DNA from: Metaphire vulgaris
Lineage: Eukaryota; Annelida; Clitellata; Crassiclitellata; Megascolecidae
Direction: 5' to 3'
Length of the DNA stretch: 64,000 nt
Assembly: GCA_018105865.1 (NCBI GenBank)
Contig: CM030835.1
Span: 5,651,816-5,715,815 of the forward strand
A program made the position numbers and the translations under genes. A model generated the notes under the pieces. The model saw only the letters and a program-made list of their open reading frames with translations, did not search any database and was not told the DNA's origin. Positions 49,055 to 63,600 of this stretch are shown piece by piece (position 1 is the stretch's first letter; the number at the start of each line of letters is the position of its first letter).

Positions 49055-51044
49055 GTTTTTTATCATCATTCTTGATTTTGTATGTTTTGCCCAAATTTAT
49101 ACTTGTTGTCAAATGTTAAAACATTTAATGATCAAGTGCTGAATAGCATAAAAATATTAACTTCAAGAACTGGGCATGAAAGGTTTCACTCAAATTGTTT
49201 TAACCTTTAAACCACCCAAATACTTTGTATCTATATATGCAATTTTACAGAGTAGACTCGGTTCTGGCAGTTTAAAGGTCAAGAGACTAACATGTTCACT
49301 GTGTCATGATGTGGACACAGAACCTCTATCTTTACATTCCTCCATCAAAATTCCTTATCCAGTTTATAAAATTTGATTGACGGTAATAGTTAAATGCTTA
49401 CATTTTGCTGAATTTTGCCATTTTGTAATGTAAATGTATACCTGGCGTGGATCAGTTACTTGAAAGTTAATAGTCACATAATGAAGTACAGTACACATGA
49501 ACTCTGATAAGAAATGCGAATGTTTATATTTTGCAGGCTCATATTGAGCAGCTGAGCAAAGATGAAGATAGCGATGATGAAAATGGTGAGGAGATGGTTC
49601 ACATGGGTGAAGGTTTCTATCTCTATCGAGGACTCTATGAAAAGCTGTATGACCATCAGCGCAAGGGAGTACTCTTCTTCTGGAAATTGTGGAAGATGAA
49701 GAAAGGTGGGATTCTTGGTGATGACATGGGGTGAGAGTTTGTTTTTATTAGGCACGAAAGTATACGATAATTTATTTTTATCGCTAAATTCTATAAATCA
49801 CATATACCGTAATTTTACGGTTTAGTAACCTAGTTTGTAAATTTGATCGCTTTACCACTTTTTGGTAGAGTTAGTAGATTTTCTTTTTTTGGAATAAATC
49901 GGTTATCTTCAGGAAGAAGACTCCAAATAATATATTCTGATATTTGCTTTCTATCCCTCTTTGCCTAGGGGCAATAGTAGCTTTTTGTCACTGTAACTCA
50001 GTTTTGAATGGGCATTTATTCATTACCCTAAAAGACCAATGGACATCTCGCCCTACATCCTCTCCACTCTAACTCTAGATCTTGTCACAGCACAGGTCTA
50101 CTCTAAATCCAATTCCTTTCATCTATCCTTGTGCATGTGCGTAACTGTGTATCTGAATAAGGTGCATGACAAAAAAATGTCCAGACCTGTGCTTTGTAAG
50201 ACAATTTATTTAGAGAAAGATTCTAGCAGGCCAGTTATAATACCTTCAAGGACCAAATTTGGCCAACGGTCCAGGGTTTGTGGATTACGACTCTATAGTG
50301 AAGAAGTAATCTGCAAGGTTCAAAGTGTTTATAAATAATGGACAACGATATTTGTGCTTTCCAAGAGTATTATAATAGTATTGGTTTAAACAAATCAAGT
50401 TCAAATTTTGTTCTTTTATTTGTATGTATACACTGTTTCCAAATATATTTAGCAAAATTTTCAGAAATTTTCTACCCGAGTTCTTTTGACTGTAAAGCTA
50501 GCATATTCCAGTTTTACTTTTTAGCTGGTTTTTCTCAGTCTTGCAAATATCCTTTTCCAAGGAAAAGCCATACCCTCTGGTTAGAAATGGCATTTCAAAA
50601 TACTGTTCAAATGCATTTTGTCAGTCCTTTGAGCGTTTTCCAGTAAATGCTTTAAATCTGACAATTGAGCATTTTGAATTGCATATTATATTCTAGATTG
50701 GGAAAGACAATCCAAGTATGTGCATATTTGGGTGGAATGTTCGATGCTCAAAGAATCAAATCTGTCCTGATAGTTGTGCCGGTTGGAGTGATCGTAAACT
50801 GGATAAAAGAGTTTGAACAGTGGTAAGTTCATTGCCATACCAGGACAATTTATTATGTAATGTTGTCAGAATGTTTATATAGCGCCTCTTCTGAAAAGTC
50901 ACTCGGAAACAATTCAGGGGCATTGTGACCATAAAGCAAGGTCCAGCAAGTGAATCAGCTACACGTGTCCACCATCTTCGACTCCTCTGATTTAACGAGT
51001 GAATTTTTTTAAGATAGTGTTTTATAGTGTTTAAGATAGTGATA

Positions 51045-51089
<45 letters not shown>

Positions 51090-51105
51090 TATCAAATAGT
51101 CATTG

Positions 51106-51186
<81 letters not shown>

Positions 51187-54100
51187 GGAAGCTGTCCTCA
51201 GTAGCATCCGAAAATTCCTGACAAGTGAATGAAGGTCATCTATTTTGCTCAGTTAAATTACACTGTCCCGTCTGTACACCCACATAATGCAACTGGGCAA
51301 AATAGTTGACAACCTTTTATGCATGCCAGGATTTTTTGGAAGTTGAGGAGGCGGCACAGGATAAGTTGCCTCAGGGTGGCAAACTGGTTCGTGACGCCTC
51401 TGGCTCAACTTATTTATAATTCAGTTTGAATATGGTTTACAATTAGATATTTTTAAAATAAATATTTATCTAGCGTCATTATATGTTAGGTATTTTATCA
51501 GCATGTGAAGAACATTGTCAGAGCTAAGTAGCATTTGAAGAAATGCCTGATGTGTTTTACGTTAAGCGTGTGCTTGAAACAACGATCAAATAGTCATTAG
51601 CATAGTAGGCGAATACTAAGCAGCCTGAGAGTTAGAGCATTTGGCCAATTGATTCATCATCAGCAGCACCAGAAAGTCAAAACAGATGAGAAATCATCAA
51701 ATGTTTTCCCAAACGTGCTTTGAAATGTGTAATGAGAAGCAAGAATACCAAACTCATTCCAAATTCAAGAGTTGTCTAAAAATTTGGTGTATGATGTGAT
51801 TTTTGTTGAGCTGTCATCTATTTGGTTGCTCATTAAACATCATATTTAGCTTTTGAGAATTATGTCATGCTGTTATTTTTATGTTATAGGGTCCCCGGCC
51901 TTGACATATATACCTTCCATGATCAAAGCAAAAGAGAAAGAGAAAAGAATTTGAACAGAGTGCAGACGAAAGGAGGCATATGTTTAACAACTTATGGACT
52001 TGTTGCCACCAAAGCAGATGTAATGAGCACCTGCAAAGGAAGGCCATTTTCTTGGGTGAGTAATTTGAAGCAACATGGTTGATAAGGTGATCTAAGGATC
52101 AATACCAATTAGTTGCTGTACAGCAGCAAGATGAGTAATGATTTCATGAATCTGTAATGTCCTTTACTTATTTATTGTATCGTGTTGTACTGTATTGTAT
52201 TTGAGACAACTTCTATAGTGCTGTAACATGGCTAAGGCCAAAGTCAAAGGCACTTTGACTTAGTTGGCTTGTAGATGTCGAACGTAGACTGATCACCTTG
52301 AAAGTCTGTTTTAATGGAATAAAGGAATTCGCGGCCTTAACAAATACGGTGGTGAATCCTATAAAAAGCAGCCTTTCGCAACAGAAAATGTATGTAATGG
52401 ATAACAAGTTCTGCAATTACATTATTAAGAATTATGATTGTGTTAACTTCAGTAGATTAACGATAAATAGTAGGAGAAATTTTAAAATGAGAAAGATTCG
52501 TACAGGAAAGAAGTTTTTTGTCTTGAAGCAACAAATGACGGGTATAAAATTTGTGTGTTTTAATGCACTTGAACAAAATTTGGCCAATTCAGAAACAACA
52601 TTATGCCAGGAGAGATGTTGAACTTGATGAATGGCTTACGGAGTTTCTGTTTTGACTAGCTTCTTTTGTTACTACTGTAGCTATTTTACCCTCAGAAATA
52701 TTGGAGTTGATCGTAGAGGTTTTGCATATTTCAAATTGCTTACTGTTGTTGGTGTTTAGGATTACATGATTCTCGATGAAGGTCATAAAATAAAGAATCC
52801 AACAACCAAAGGCGCCAAGGCTGTTCACCTGATTCATGCGAAAAACAGAATCGTTCTCTCTGGGACTCCTATCATGAACAATCTTATGGTAAGTATTTTA
52901 AACATTTTGGCAGATTCTTAACTGGAGCTCATCTAGGTTATTTCTCTGGATTTTATGGTGTTTAAATGAAAGATTTAAGAACTGGTAATATCAAGTTTAA
53001 AATTGCTAATGAATAATATCAGTGAACCTTATGCAGGCTCTGATGTGCATGTGTGTGTATCATTTGTAAGTAATTGATTGCTCCAGATAAATAAATATTG
53101 TCTGAAAGTAAACAGATTACTAACAGGCCAATTCATTCATCTATCTTCAGGTAAAAGCGCAAATTTTGCTGGTAAATTTTGACACATTTGATATTAAATA
53201 ACATCCAAAGCCTTATGTTTTGACGATTTAGTGTACTGTAGTATCAGTCTTGCCTTAGATGATACTGTGACACTGGGTTTTAACTCAAGCATTCACACGG
53301 AGTGGGCACTTTGATATGGTTTACATAGTGTTTTGGGCTGATGACTAGGGCTTTATTGTCAGGATGCTATAAAAATTTAAGATTAGGGATTTTTAGATGA
53401 ATGCTAGTTTTTTTAGATGAATGCTAGTTTATGCATAAATGCATTATGCTAGTTTTTTTCTGTACATAGGATTTATCTTTTACATTGTGCCTGTTAGTAA
53501 TTGCAACACTTGCTGATTTTTCGAATTTCACATTTTTTAGGAGCTTTGGGCTCTGTATGATTGGACACACTCCGGCCAGTTACTCGGAAGTGCCAAAACT
53601 TTCTCAAATGATTATGAAAAACATATTACCCGGGTGAGTTTAAGTGCTGGTGATTCTATTATTAACTATTTTATAAATCATTTTACTATTTATTATACTA
53701 TTTGTGGTAAACAGCATATGTTTAGCACAGCAGTTGACTATTGTTTCAGTAATAAATACCTTTTGAAATAAATATCTGATGTAATGTAACAATATTTACA
53801 TAGTTGTGCTTTATTATGATCATTCAGAAGAACCTGGCTTCAATTGCTAAGAACACAGAGGTTATAAGTTTACAGGCATTTAAGAAGTAGTCTGAATTCA
53901 TTGTTTGAGCATCTATACATGCTTAGGTCAAGAGCATTGAAGAAGCTGATTGTAAGGCTGCATGTCTGCAGTAATGAATTTCTTGCTCATGGTCCGTGTA
54001 TATTGTGTGTACAGTATGTGCATACACATTGCTCACTTGCATTCACTCAAGGAGTAAAGCAGAGCGCTACTTGTTGTGCACAATGGGAGAAGGCTGCAGA

Positions 54101-54618
54101 CCAAATTCTCGTTATTAGGGCCTTGATAGTCAGTCATCTGACGATATTTCTTTAGATTTTGCTAAGTTTTAAGCGGAACTTATTTTAGTTATCTTAGGCA
54201 CTAAAACAGCATTCTTGGAAACAATATTGATTTGTGAGCATAACAAAACATGATAACTTAGTACTGTCATATGGGCAATGGGATTATGATCCCAAAGTTG
54301 TGGGTTTGAATCTTGTGTGGTCATTGTCTTTGATAAACTTTTTTATTTTGATTTAATAGGCAATTTATTCAATAATTACTACAAAATTACAGCCATGTAT
54401 TATTATTTGTGCAGAATACTTTTCCCTATGTTTTATTTGTAACATGACATTGACAAATGCATGAGCCAGAAAATCCTGGAATGTCATCTGCCAACAATCA
54501 TATACATATGCTTGATAAATTAGCAAGGCACTTGATGTAATAACATTCTGTTTTGATTCTGTCAACTTAGTTTTGGTTTCAAAACAATTTTATATCCAAG
54601 GATTTGCTAAGAAACATA

Positions 54619-54672
<54 letters not shown>

Positions 54673-57600
54673 GACAATTTGTGAAGCACCGTATCATATG
54701 TAGCCATCAGCCAAAACCAAAAGCGCTGTACAGTCTTCTGTTGTGAAATAATAAGTATTAACTCAGTAATGTGAGACTCCTCTTCTACAACAATTGTTGA
54801 ATGGCGATCCATTTAAGCTTATCGAATAACTTTATAGACCATCTAAATGCAGAGATACATTTTATTTAAGCAAACTTTATATATGCAATGTCTGCACAGC
54901 AAAAGAAGAACGTATCAGCACTATAAGAATCGTTGAATAGTACTGAATATAATAGTATTGAGTAAGTAAGTGTCTGAAAATGTCGAACAATTATAACGCA
55001 AAGTTTTTTCTATTCTATATCAACATTTCCATCTAAGTAGCATTATGAAACACGAAACTTTCCTGATGACTGATTCTTTAGTTTATTTCTCACTTGATTA
55101 TATATTTATACTTAATGAAAATCAAAATTAAGAGTGAACATGAACTGGTATAAGATTAAACAGAGCATTTTAAATTTCAATTTTAAGATTGGAGCTGCTA
55201 ATGCTGATTTGGGATAATTTAGGCAAGAGAAAAGGACGCGACAGCTGGAGAGCAGCGGCTCGGAGTGGAAATGTCTAAAGGATTGCAAAGTTTGATCGAG
55301 CCATACTTTTTGCGTCGAACGAAGGCTGAAGTATTTGTCAAGAAGGGACAAAGCACTGATGGCAATGCTCCAAAGTCAGTTATTATCTTTACTTCCATTG
55401 TATTTTTTCTAAATTGATTTGATTATATATATAATTTTAATTGATTCCAATTATCTGGTTAAAATATTGTTAGAAATTAGTGTGTTGAAAATATATCATA
55501 GAGGTCAGTTATACTGTTGTAGTTTCAGTGAATTCTAATAGGAGCAATTGATATGATTTAGTACTCAAGTTATTTTTAAAAAGTGGTTGTTATCTTCACA
55601 TGGTGAAACCTCATTAGCACAGACTCAGATTACATGTACCCTTGGTTAATGCAGACCATTTCTTTGAACTGGTGACTGAATAGGTATTTTGAACTTGGTT
55701 AGCACTGGTCGTGCTTTTTCTGTTCCTCTGAAGTTTTTTGTAAATGACAGTTAACTGTATTTATATTTAATGTATAATTTCACATGGAGGATACATTTCA
55801 GACACATACAAAAATAAGAGCAAGAGATTAATGTAGAAAAGTATGGTTCATTTATCTGCATTTTGGACATCTTTTTAAGATGCATAATTGCATATATGAT
55901 TTTGTTATCTTGCATCCTAATTAACAGCTATTGTATAAGTTTGGAAATATACATTATTAAAACTTACAATTCTGTAATTGTGCTAGCTTTGGCTAGTTGC
56001 ACGAATAATGTAATATACCTTTTTGGATTTATGATTGAGATGTATATTGATTTTTGACAGACAGCCTTTGTGAAATTTTTGTGTCAGAGAGAGAGAGTTG
56101 AAGGTGTATATATTTGAATTCTCATGTTAATAGATTGATTGATAAAAACAATTTTATTCTCTGCTGCAGCATGCCAACGCTGACGAGAAAGAACGATCTC
56201 ATCTGCTGGGTGTTTCTCAGTGAAACTCAGGAGAAAATCTATCGAGACTTTTTAGAGAGTGATGAAGTTCGACTGGTAACAACATTTGCACAAAAGTCTT
56301 CAGTTTTCATCATATAGAAGAGTTTAAGTAGGGATTTTAATTGGGCTGTGGTTGAGAATTGCCTATGACTTCCCCTGATTTGTCTCAAATTCGGATTTGA
56401 TTTGTTGTGCCATCGGCTGATGCCCTAGGCATTATTATGGTAGTGATGCCATAGAAGTTGATTGAATGTTTGATTGATTGGTAACTGTTATGATCTTGAG
56501 ATGTATTAGTTCAAATCAGTTTGTGTTTATATTTCTGCATGAGTTTTCTGTCATTGTTTAGCTTTTGTCATCAACAACATCACCTTTGACTGCTCTTACT
56601 GTTCTGAAGAAGCTCTGTGACCATCCCCGACTGATGTCGAACCGGCAGTGCAGACAACTTGGACTCCTAATGACTGATGAAGGGTCAGCTTAAACTATTT
56701 TACCAAGTTATGTTTTGATAAAGCTGAGTTTTCAGTTTCAGTTTATTATTGGTATTGAAGTCATGTCGCATTGATTTAGTTTCTTTGTTAATTCTTCTGT
56801 ACTGCAATCGGGTTACTTATGCTTTATTATGTCTGTATGAAACTTTTTTACTCTTTGCTGCAAAGAGTAAAATAAAGGAAAGTCCATCTATTTGGACATG
56901 GGCACATGTGCAAAATGAAAGAGAACAGAAGGATCAAAGCTCTAATGTTTAGAATAATGGAGGGTGCCAAAAAGAAAGGAATGGTGTGATGACATTGAAG
57001 AATGGCGTGGAAGTACCCAGTAGTTTACAGGATCTGAGTCACAGAATAATGAACAAGAAAGAATGGCAGCAAACAGTAGAGGTTGCGTTGTACATCAATA
57101 GGCGATGATCCTTCTGTCCTCTTTCATTTTGACCATGGCTATTGATGATGTCAGATGAAACTGTTTTGTCAAACTTTTCTGTGAGTGATCTCAAAAGCCT
57201 AAACATTACTTGGCAGTTTTTACTGTATGTTGGATGTGTCAATATGTCAAAGTCTTACATTGTTAACATTTACATTTGCTTGCTGATCTGGTGGTTTATG
57301 CACAATTTTTCATCTTTTATGAAGTATATTACCTACTGTTGATCACTGTTACTTGTGCTGCAAAGATTTGAGATACCAGTGGTTATATTGTCTGCATACA
57401 GTTTCCTTAATAGAACTCCGTTGTATTGGCCTGAATTTTGAAGATCCATGAATTGAGATAAATTTTGAAATGATGTTCCATTGTTTTTGCAGTGTTGACC
57501 TGGATCGATTAGATGAAATGGTCGAAGAAGACAGCTCTCATTTCAATGTCGATCACATCGAGGATGACGTTCTTATAAGGGAGTCAGGCAAAATGGTCTT

Positions 57601-60600
57601 TGTGATAGAACTATTGGACAACTTGAAGGCCGAAGGCCATCGATGTCTCTTTTTTTCCCAAAGCAGGAAAATTCTTAACATCATTCAGAAAATTGTTAAA
57701 AACAGGGTAAGAATTTTCAGTCATTTATTTATATAATAATGGTCGCTCACACTTTGTATGGTTTCCACTCGCTAACAAGCAGTGTTTATGCTGAAATTTG
57801 AGATATTACTTCCGATTTTGTCTTATTCTATTATAAGATTGACTAGTATTGACTACATTTCCATTACCATTGCCTATCCTTGTTATCTCATAATATTAAT
57901 TGTTTAATTAAATTTTCCTCTCCATCATTAATTATTATCATAATTAATTGCAAGTTGGTGTGATTGTTGAATTCATTTTTAACAGAAAAAGTTAGTTTCT
58001 CTGCCCTTATTAAAGGTCATAATTAGACAACAGTTACTGCTTTTATGTTAACATTGTGTATCAGTGTTTTGCATATACTGCACAGTCTGGGACTGGTTGG
58101 TTATTGCTTCTGTGTTACGATGGTGTTGCAGATTTTCTTAATAGTTTTATTTAATCATTTATTTGAATGTTTTGCAGTGGAGCTTTATTTCAGAAGTGTT
58201 TTATTGTCCAGTGGTTGGTTTGTGCTATTTTTTCCTCCCTTATTTATTTATTGACAATTTATATAGCGCAGTAGACAAGGCTAAGGCCTACAACAAGAGC
58301 GCTTAACACAGTTCATATCCAATATTAAATAAATGTGTCCTCAAATTTCTAATGAATAGTCCAGCTGAGTTGGCTCCAGTCACATTGTCTGGAAGAGAGT
58401 TCCACACGGCGGGATTCTCCCGCGCGAATGATCTTTCCCCAAACTTATGGGTTAACTTAGTTAGTCCCTTACTTATAGATTTTAACCTGAGCATTATTTA
58501 ACAGCTTATTCCTGCTTTTGACATATGATTATGATTATGCTGTAGGGACATCAATTTGTCCGCATTGATGGCACCATTCGAGGTGTAGACGAACGCCAAC
58601 AAATCATAGACAAGTTCATGACAGATTCAAGCTACACGTTGTTTTTACTGACTACTCAGGTAAATTGTTAGTTTAAACTCTGTTTATTGTTCTATAATCT
58701 ACTAAATGTTAGTTTTTTAGTCTTTATATGCTACTGTATATTCCAGTATGTTCTTTGAATGGCACTCTGGCATACCATTTGAATTGGCTTGATTTCATCG
58801 ATACTTTGATAGGAATTGGCACATCAATTTTCACACCAGCAGTTGCCTTGCAGCATTGCTGCCTGTTTTGCTTTAAGATTTAGCGTGATTGCCTCTTTGA
58901 TATATATTCAGAAATTTTTATTTCTGAATGTGAATGGTACAGTTTTTGTGCCACTGTGACAGTGAAAGTGACATATATTCAGAGTAGAGCTCATCCATCA
59001 TTGTGTCTAGGCATGGTTAGAAATAACTTTACGTGACTTTAGAATATGACATTATTTCAGGCCTTTTTATGTGTGCTTTCTAACATGTTAGGTTGGAGGT
59101 GTTGGTTTGACTTTGACAGCTGCTGACAGAGTTATCATCTGTGAGTATATATGGATTCCATAATTATCTCATTTGCTATCTCCATTTCGTGTGTCTTTTA
59201 GCTGTGCTTGTACATCGAAAGTCTTAATTAACTAAGTCTGAAGAAACATATTGAGTCTTGATCAAGCTATATAAATCATCTCTGTTGACTGAGGGTACTT
59301 GTCATTGAGATGTTCAATAGGTTTTATTGTATTTAAAGCACTGCATATCAACCTGTCTGGTACAAGTCTTAGGTGCTACATTTGGTTTATAGGAAATTTA
59401 TAAGATATGGGTCATGTGTCTGAAATCATAGTATAGATCAAGTGTGATAGGTTGTTGGTGTCGCGCAGATGATCCGTCTTGGAACCCAGCGACGGATTCG
59501 CAGGCGGTCGATCGAGCATTTCGGATCGGTCAAGACAGAAATGTGGTTGTTTATCGTCTGATAACCTGCGGGAGCATTGAAGAGAAAATATACAGAAGAC
59601 AGATATTCAAAGATGGCATAAACAAAATCACAACTGGTGACCAGAAGAACCCATACCGGTGAGAAGTCTGTACAAACCGGTTTGTTTTGCGCATTTAATT
59701 TTAATCAGATGGTATATAAGCAGTCAAAACTTGTGTAATGTTTGTAATGCTGAGCGTTTATTGCAACCTCTGCCATGTTTACGTGCATAGCTTGTGCTGT
59801 CTTTAGCTTATGCTGCCAAGATGTATACTCCATTTTTGGCTACAGAATCTGTATGACAGTATATGTGTGTAATACCTAGAATACCTAGTAGTTTGAAGTT
59901 TGACCCTAAAACGTATGCTTATATTGCAGAAAATGGAAGCTAGGCAAACACTTTAGAGCAATATTAGCTAAAACTCTATGCTAGACAGATTATGTCTAAT
60001 TTTTGTACATCATAATAACGAGTATTCTGGATGAAATATATGAAAGAGGCTTGTCAAAAGGAAGACTCTCGAGAAACAAACACTCAGGAAGATGTGAAGA
60101 AATGGATGATAATTGAGAATGGTGGTGGAAAAATAAACAGCTGAAAAGCAAAGTGTGTTAATTGGAGACAAACTGTAAATGTCAGTCTTGTTCTATCTGG
60201 AGTGGTGGTGGTGGTGGTCATCGTGATCGTGGTGTCCTGAGTACACACAGTTAAAATAGATGTAATTTCAGTCTTCACTGTAGCAAGTTTCCATCTTCAC
60301 ATTGCAGAGTGAAGAGGCGCTATACAAATGTCACATTACATTACATTGCATTACACTGCCAGTTTGGGAACTATCATTCTCCCACTGAAAATTGCTATCT
60401 GATCATAGCACACATGCCATCGGAAGACTGCTGTGCATGGTTTTCAACAACGATTGCTTGCCTGGCTGTTTGAACTCATTTGTTTTATATAGAGCTGTGA
60501 TTAGATTATTTTCCAGTTCTGTTCAAATTTTGAGGTCAGTTATGTCAAAACTCTGTTTCAGCTACTTCACCAAGCAGGAACTTCGTGAGCTGTTTCAGTT

Positions 60601-63600
60601 GGGCGACACAGCTGTTTCTGTCACCCAACAGCAGATCGAGGTATTGCAGTTTGGGAAACGAAAAACAGACACCGGGCTTGATGTGCATATCGCATTTTTG
60701 CATTCCCTGGGTAAAATTTCCATTGCATTTTAGTTATCTCAAAACAAATGTTATTAGAAATGAAAATCAATGGTTATTGCTTCTTATTTACTATGCTGGT
60801 TCTGCTGCTATTGAATTTGAGAGCTTTTGTTGTGTTTATATTATTTGATGTTTTTAAACTATAATGTATGACATTTATTTGATTTTGATATTTTAATAAT
60901 TTTATTGTTTGGTTGGCTTTGTTTAATAATTTTTTAATGACCGTTTTTCCAGATATTTATGGAATTAGCGATCATGATCTGATGTTTGAGATCCAAGCTC
61001 ATAGTGAGATTGAAGGTGAAGGTGATGTTGATGATGATGCTAGCGAAGCATTTGTAAAATCGCGGGTATGCATTGTCATTCTTATTGAAGCAACTTATTT
61101 TTGCTACATTGTTATTTGGATCTCTTGTATGGGGGCCGTCCATAAATGACGCAACACACTTAGGGGAGGGTTCAAACATTTGTGATGATGTGTGATGACA
61201 GGGGGAGTGGGTTTCCAGAAATGTGACATCACATAATACTAAATATTTTTATTAATACCGCAATAGTATGTTACCGCAAAATTGAATGTATTTTACACTT
61301 ATAATTATTATACTTCATTTAAAAAAAGAATTTGAAAAAGTTTCTGCTTATTGTTTAAACTATAATAATTATAATGAATATTTTCAAACGAAACATTAAT
61401 TTTGACATTGGAAAGACGACAATATGATGGGGGGTTAATGCGTTGTGACGTCATATTTGAGGAGGTCTGACTTTTTGTGGCGACTTGTGACGAGGGGGAG
61501 GGGTAAAAAACTGCCAAAATCGTGTGACGTCATTTATGGATGGCCCCATGCCAAAAAGCAGTGGCGTAACTAGGGGGCGGGGGGCACTTTGTTGACAGCC
61601 CCCGGGCCCCGGGCGGGGGGGGCCCGAAGAGGGGTCTAAGCTAGGGTTAGGTTAGGGTTAACCCTAACCTAACCCTAACCCTAGAAATGATGTGCTGACG
61701 ACCTTTTTTTTGCTCATCAAGATGAAAAAGGAGGCGATAACGTTTTTTTTTTGCTCGTCAGCTCGAAACTCTGGGGCCCCCATGGCAAAGATGCCCCCCA
61801 GGCCCCCAAAAGTCACGCTACACCACTGCCAAAAAGAACAAATGTGTGTGTGATGTGTGATATGTTTGCAGGATATGTTGTTTTAGTGGTTATTATTTCA
61901 GTATTTTTAAATGTGCTCCTTAGAAGGTGATTGGTGACTCATCACAGGCAGGGCAGAGTTTTGGACTGGCTTAAAGTTATAACTTATTAGGATAATATTG
62001 TGGATTAAGTAAAAGACGATTTGAGTGCGTCCATGAACGAAGTAAGTCAGAGGCTTCAACAAATTCACGAGTGATCTGCAGTACATTAGTGGGCCCGGAA
62101 TGTGAATAGGCCTGAATATCATCAGCGTACATATGCGTTTTAAAATTATAATGAGCAAACACGCGTGCAGTATCAGCAGTATATAGTATATACAGAAGCG
62201 GCCAAAGGACTGAATCCGGGGGAGGCGATACAATCATGCGGCGTTCAGAGGCTTAGAATTTCTGCCTGGCCAGAGGAACACCAGAGAGACCAAATGAGAC
62301 GAAGAGGCGCTGTATAAGAACATCTGAGTCTGTTACTGAGTCTTGTATTCTCTACCATGTACTCTTGTTCAATTCTAGTTTTTTTAGGATGAGGCAATGC
62401 ATATAGTAGTCTATACGGAATTTGTCTCTGCTCAATCGTAGGCTCTTAAAGCGCTGGACGCTTTGAAAACTGAGTCCGAGATGAATCGAGAAATTTCGGA
62501 GAAGTTGGGCAATTATCCCGGACCGCAGAGTGCAGAATTGGGAAAAATCTTCAAGACTTTTGGTGGTCGTGCAGGTGAATTTTAATTGTTTCCTTTAATT
62601 AGAGGCATGTAATCAGTTTCACCAAAAAGTAATACTTTTCATGATCAAATAACATGTGATTTTGAAAAGTACATAATGACCAATTGACAAAGTGTTAAAG
62701 ACTTAACAGATTTTAATATTGTCAGTTAAATTTTTCATCATCGAAATGAGGCTTTTACTTGTGAGTAGAATTTTGTGATCAATAGTGTCTTATGTGGCAG
62801 AAAGGTCAAGGAGGCTAAAAATATGTAATAGGGCTCAAATCTTTGAAATTAAGAACAGCATAAGATTGGTCTACCATTTGCAATTGTTCAAGATTTCTTA
62901 TAGGAAATTTGTACATGCCATTTTTTGCTCTTCCAGATTTATTCTATGCTATAGCTAGCTGTTCATTATTGAGTCCAAGTTGGTTATGATTAAAATAATT
63001 GGTGTGCGTTGCTTTTTTCTGGTTCTGATGAATATTTCTTCAGAAGATCTAGCTGCAATTTCCATAAACACTGAGCGACCATTAACCCCGTAATTGGGCA
63101 GCTATTTGTAACTCAATGTAAAATGGACGAGCGTTACTCAGGGCACCCAGTTAAGGGGTTAATACTGGCTTATTCATTGTTGTTGCAGGTCCATCAGAGC
63201 CTCAGAAGAGGAACTATCCAAAGCCCTTGCCTAAGTTCTCTTCAGCTGATCTAATAAAGGAATCCGATCTATTTGCTCCAGGCACTTCCAGTCAAGAAAG
63301 GGTCAGTTAGCAATTGAATAAGACAATTGTGGTTTTTGAAGAGCAACTAGGGTTCTAGCTTGTGAGTTACTTTGGACATGTATACAATTGTTTTATAGTA
63401 TTAAAAGTTGATTCAGTGTTTATTTGCTCCCTAGGACATTTTAATTGTCAATTAACTTTTCAATAATTTACCTTGTTTTGTTGGATGGAATTCTATATAT
63501 TGGTATAGTCATCCATCCTCATTCCTGAGGGTCAGAGGCTATGCAGGTCAACTACACAGTTCTCCGTTTGTGTCTGTCTGTAATGAAGCATATTTGTAAA

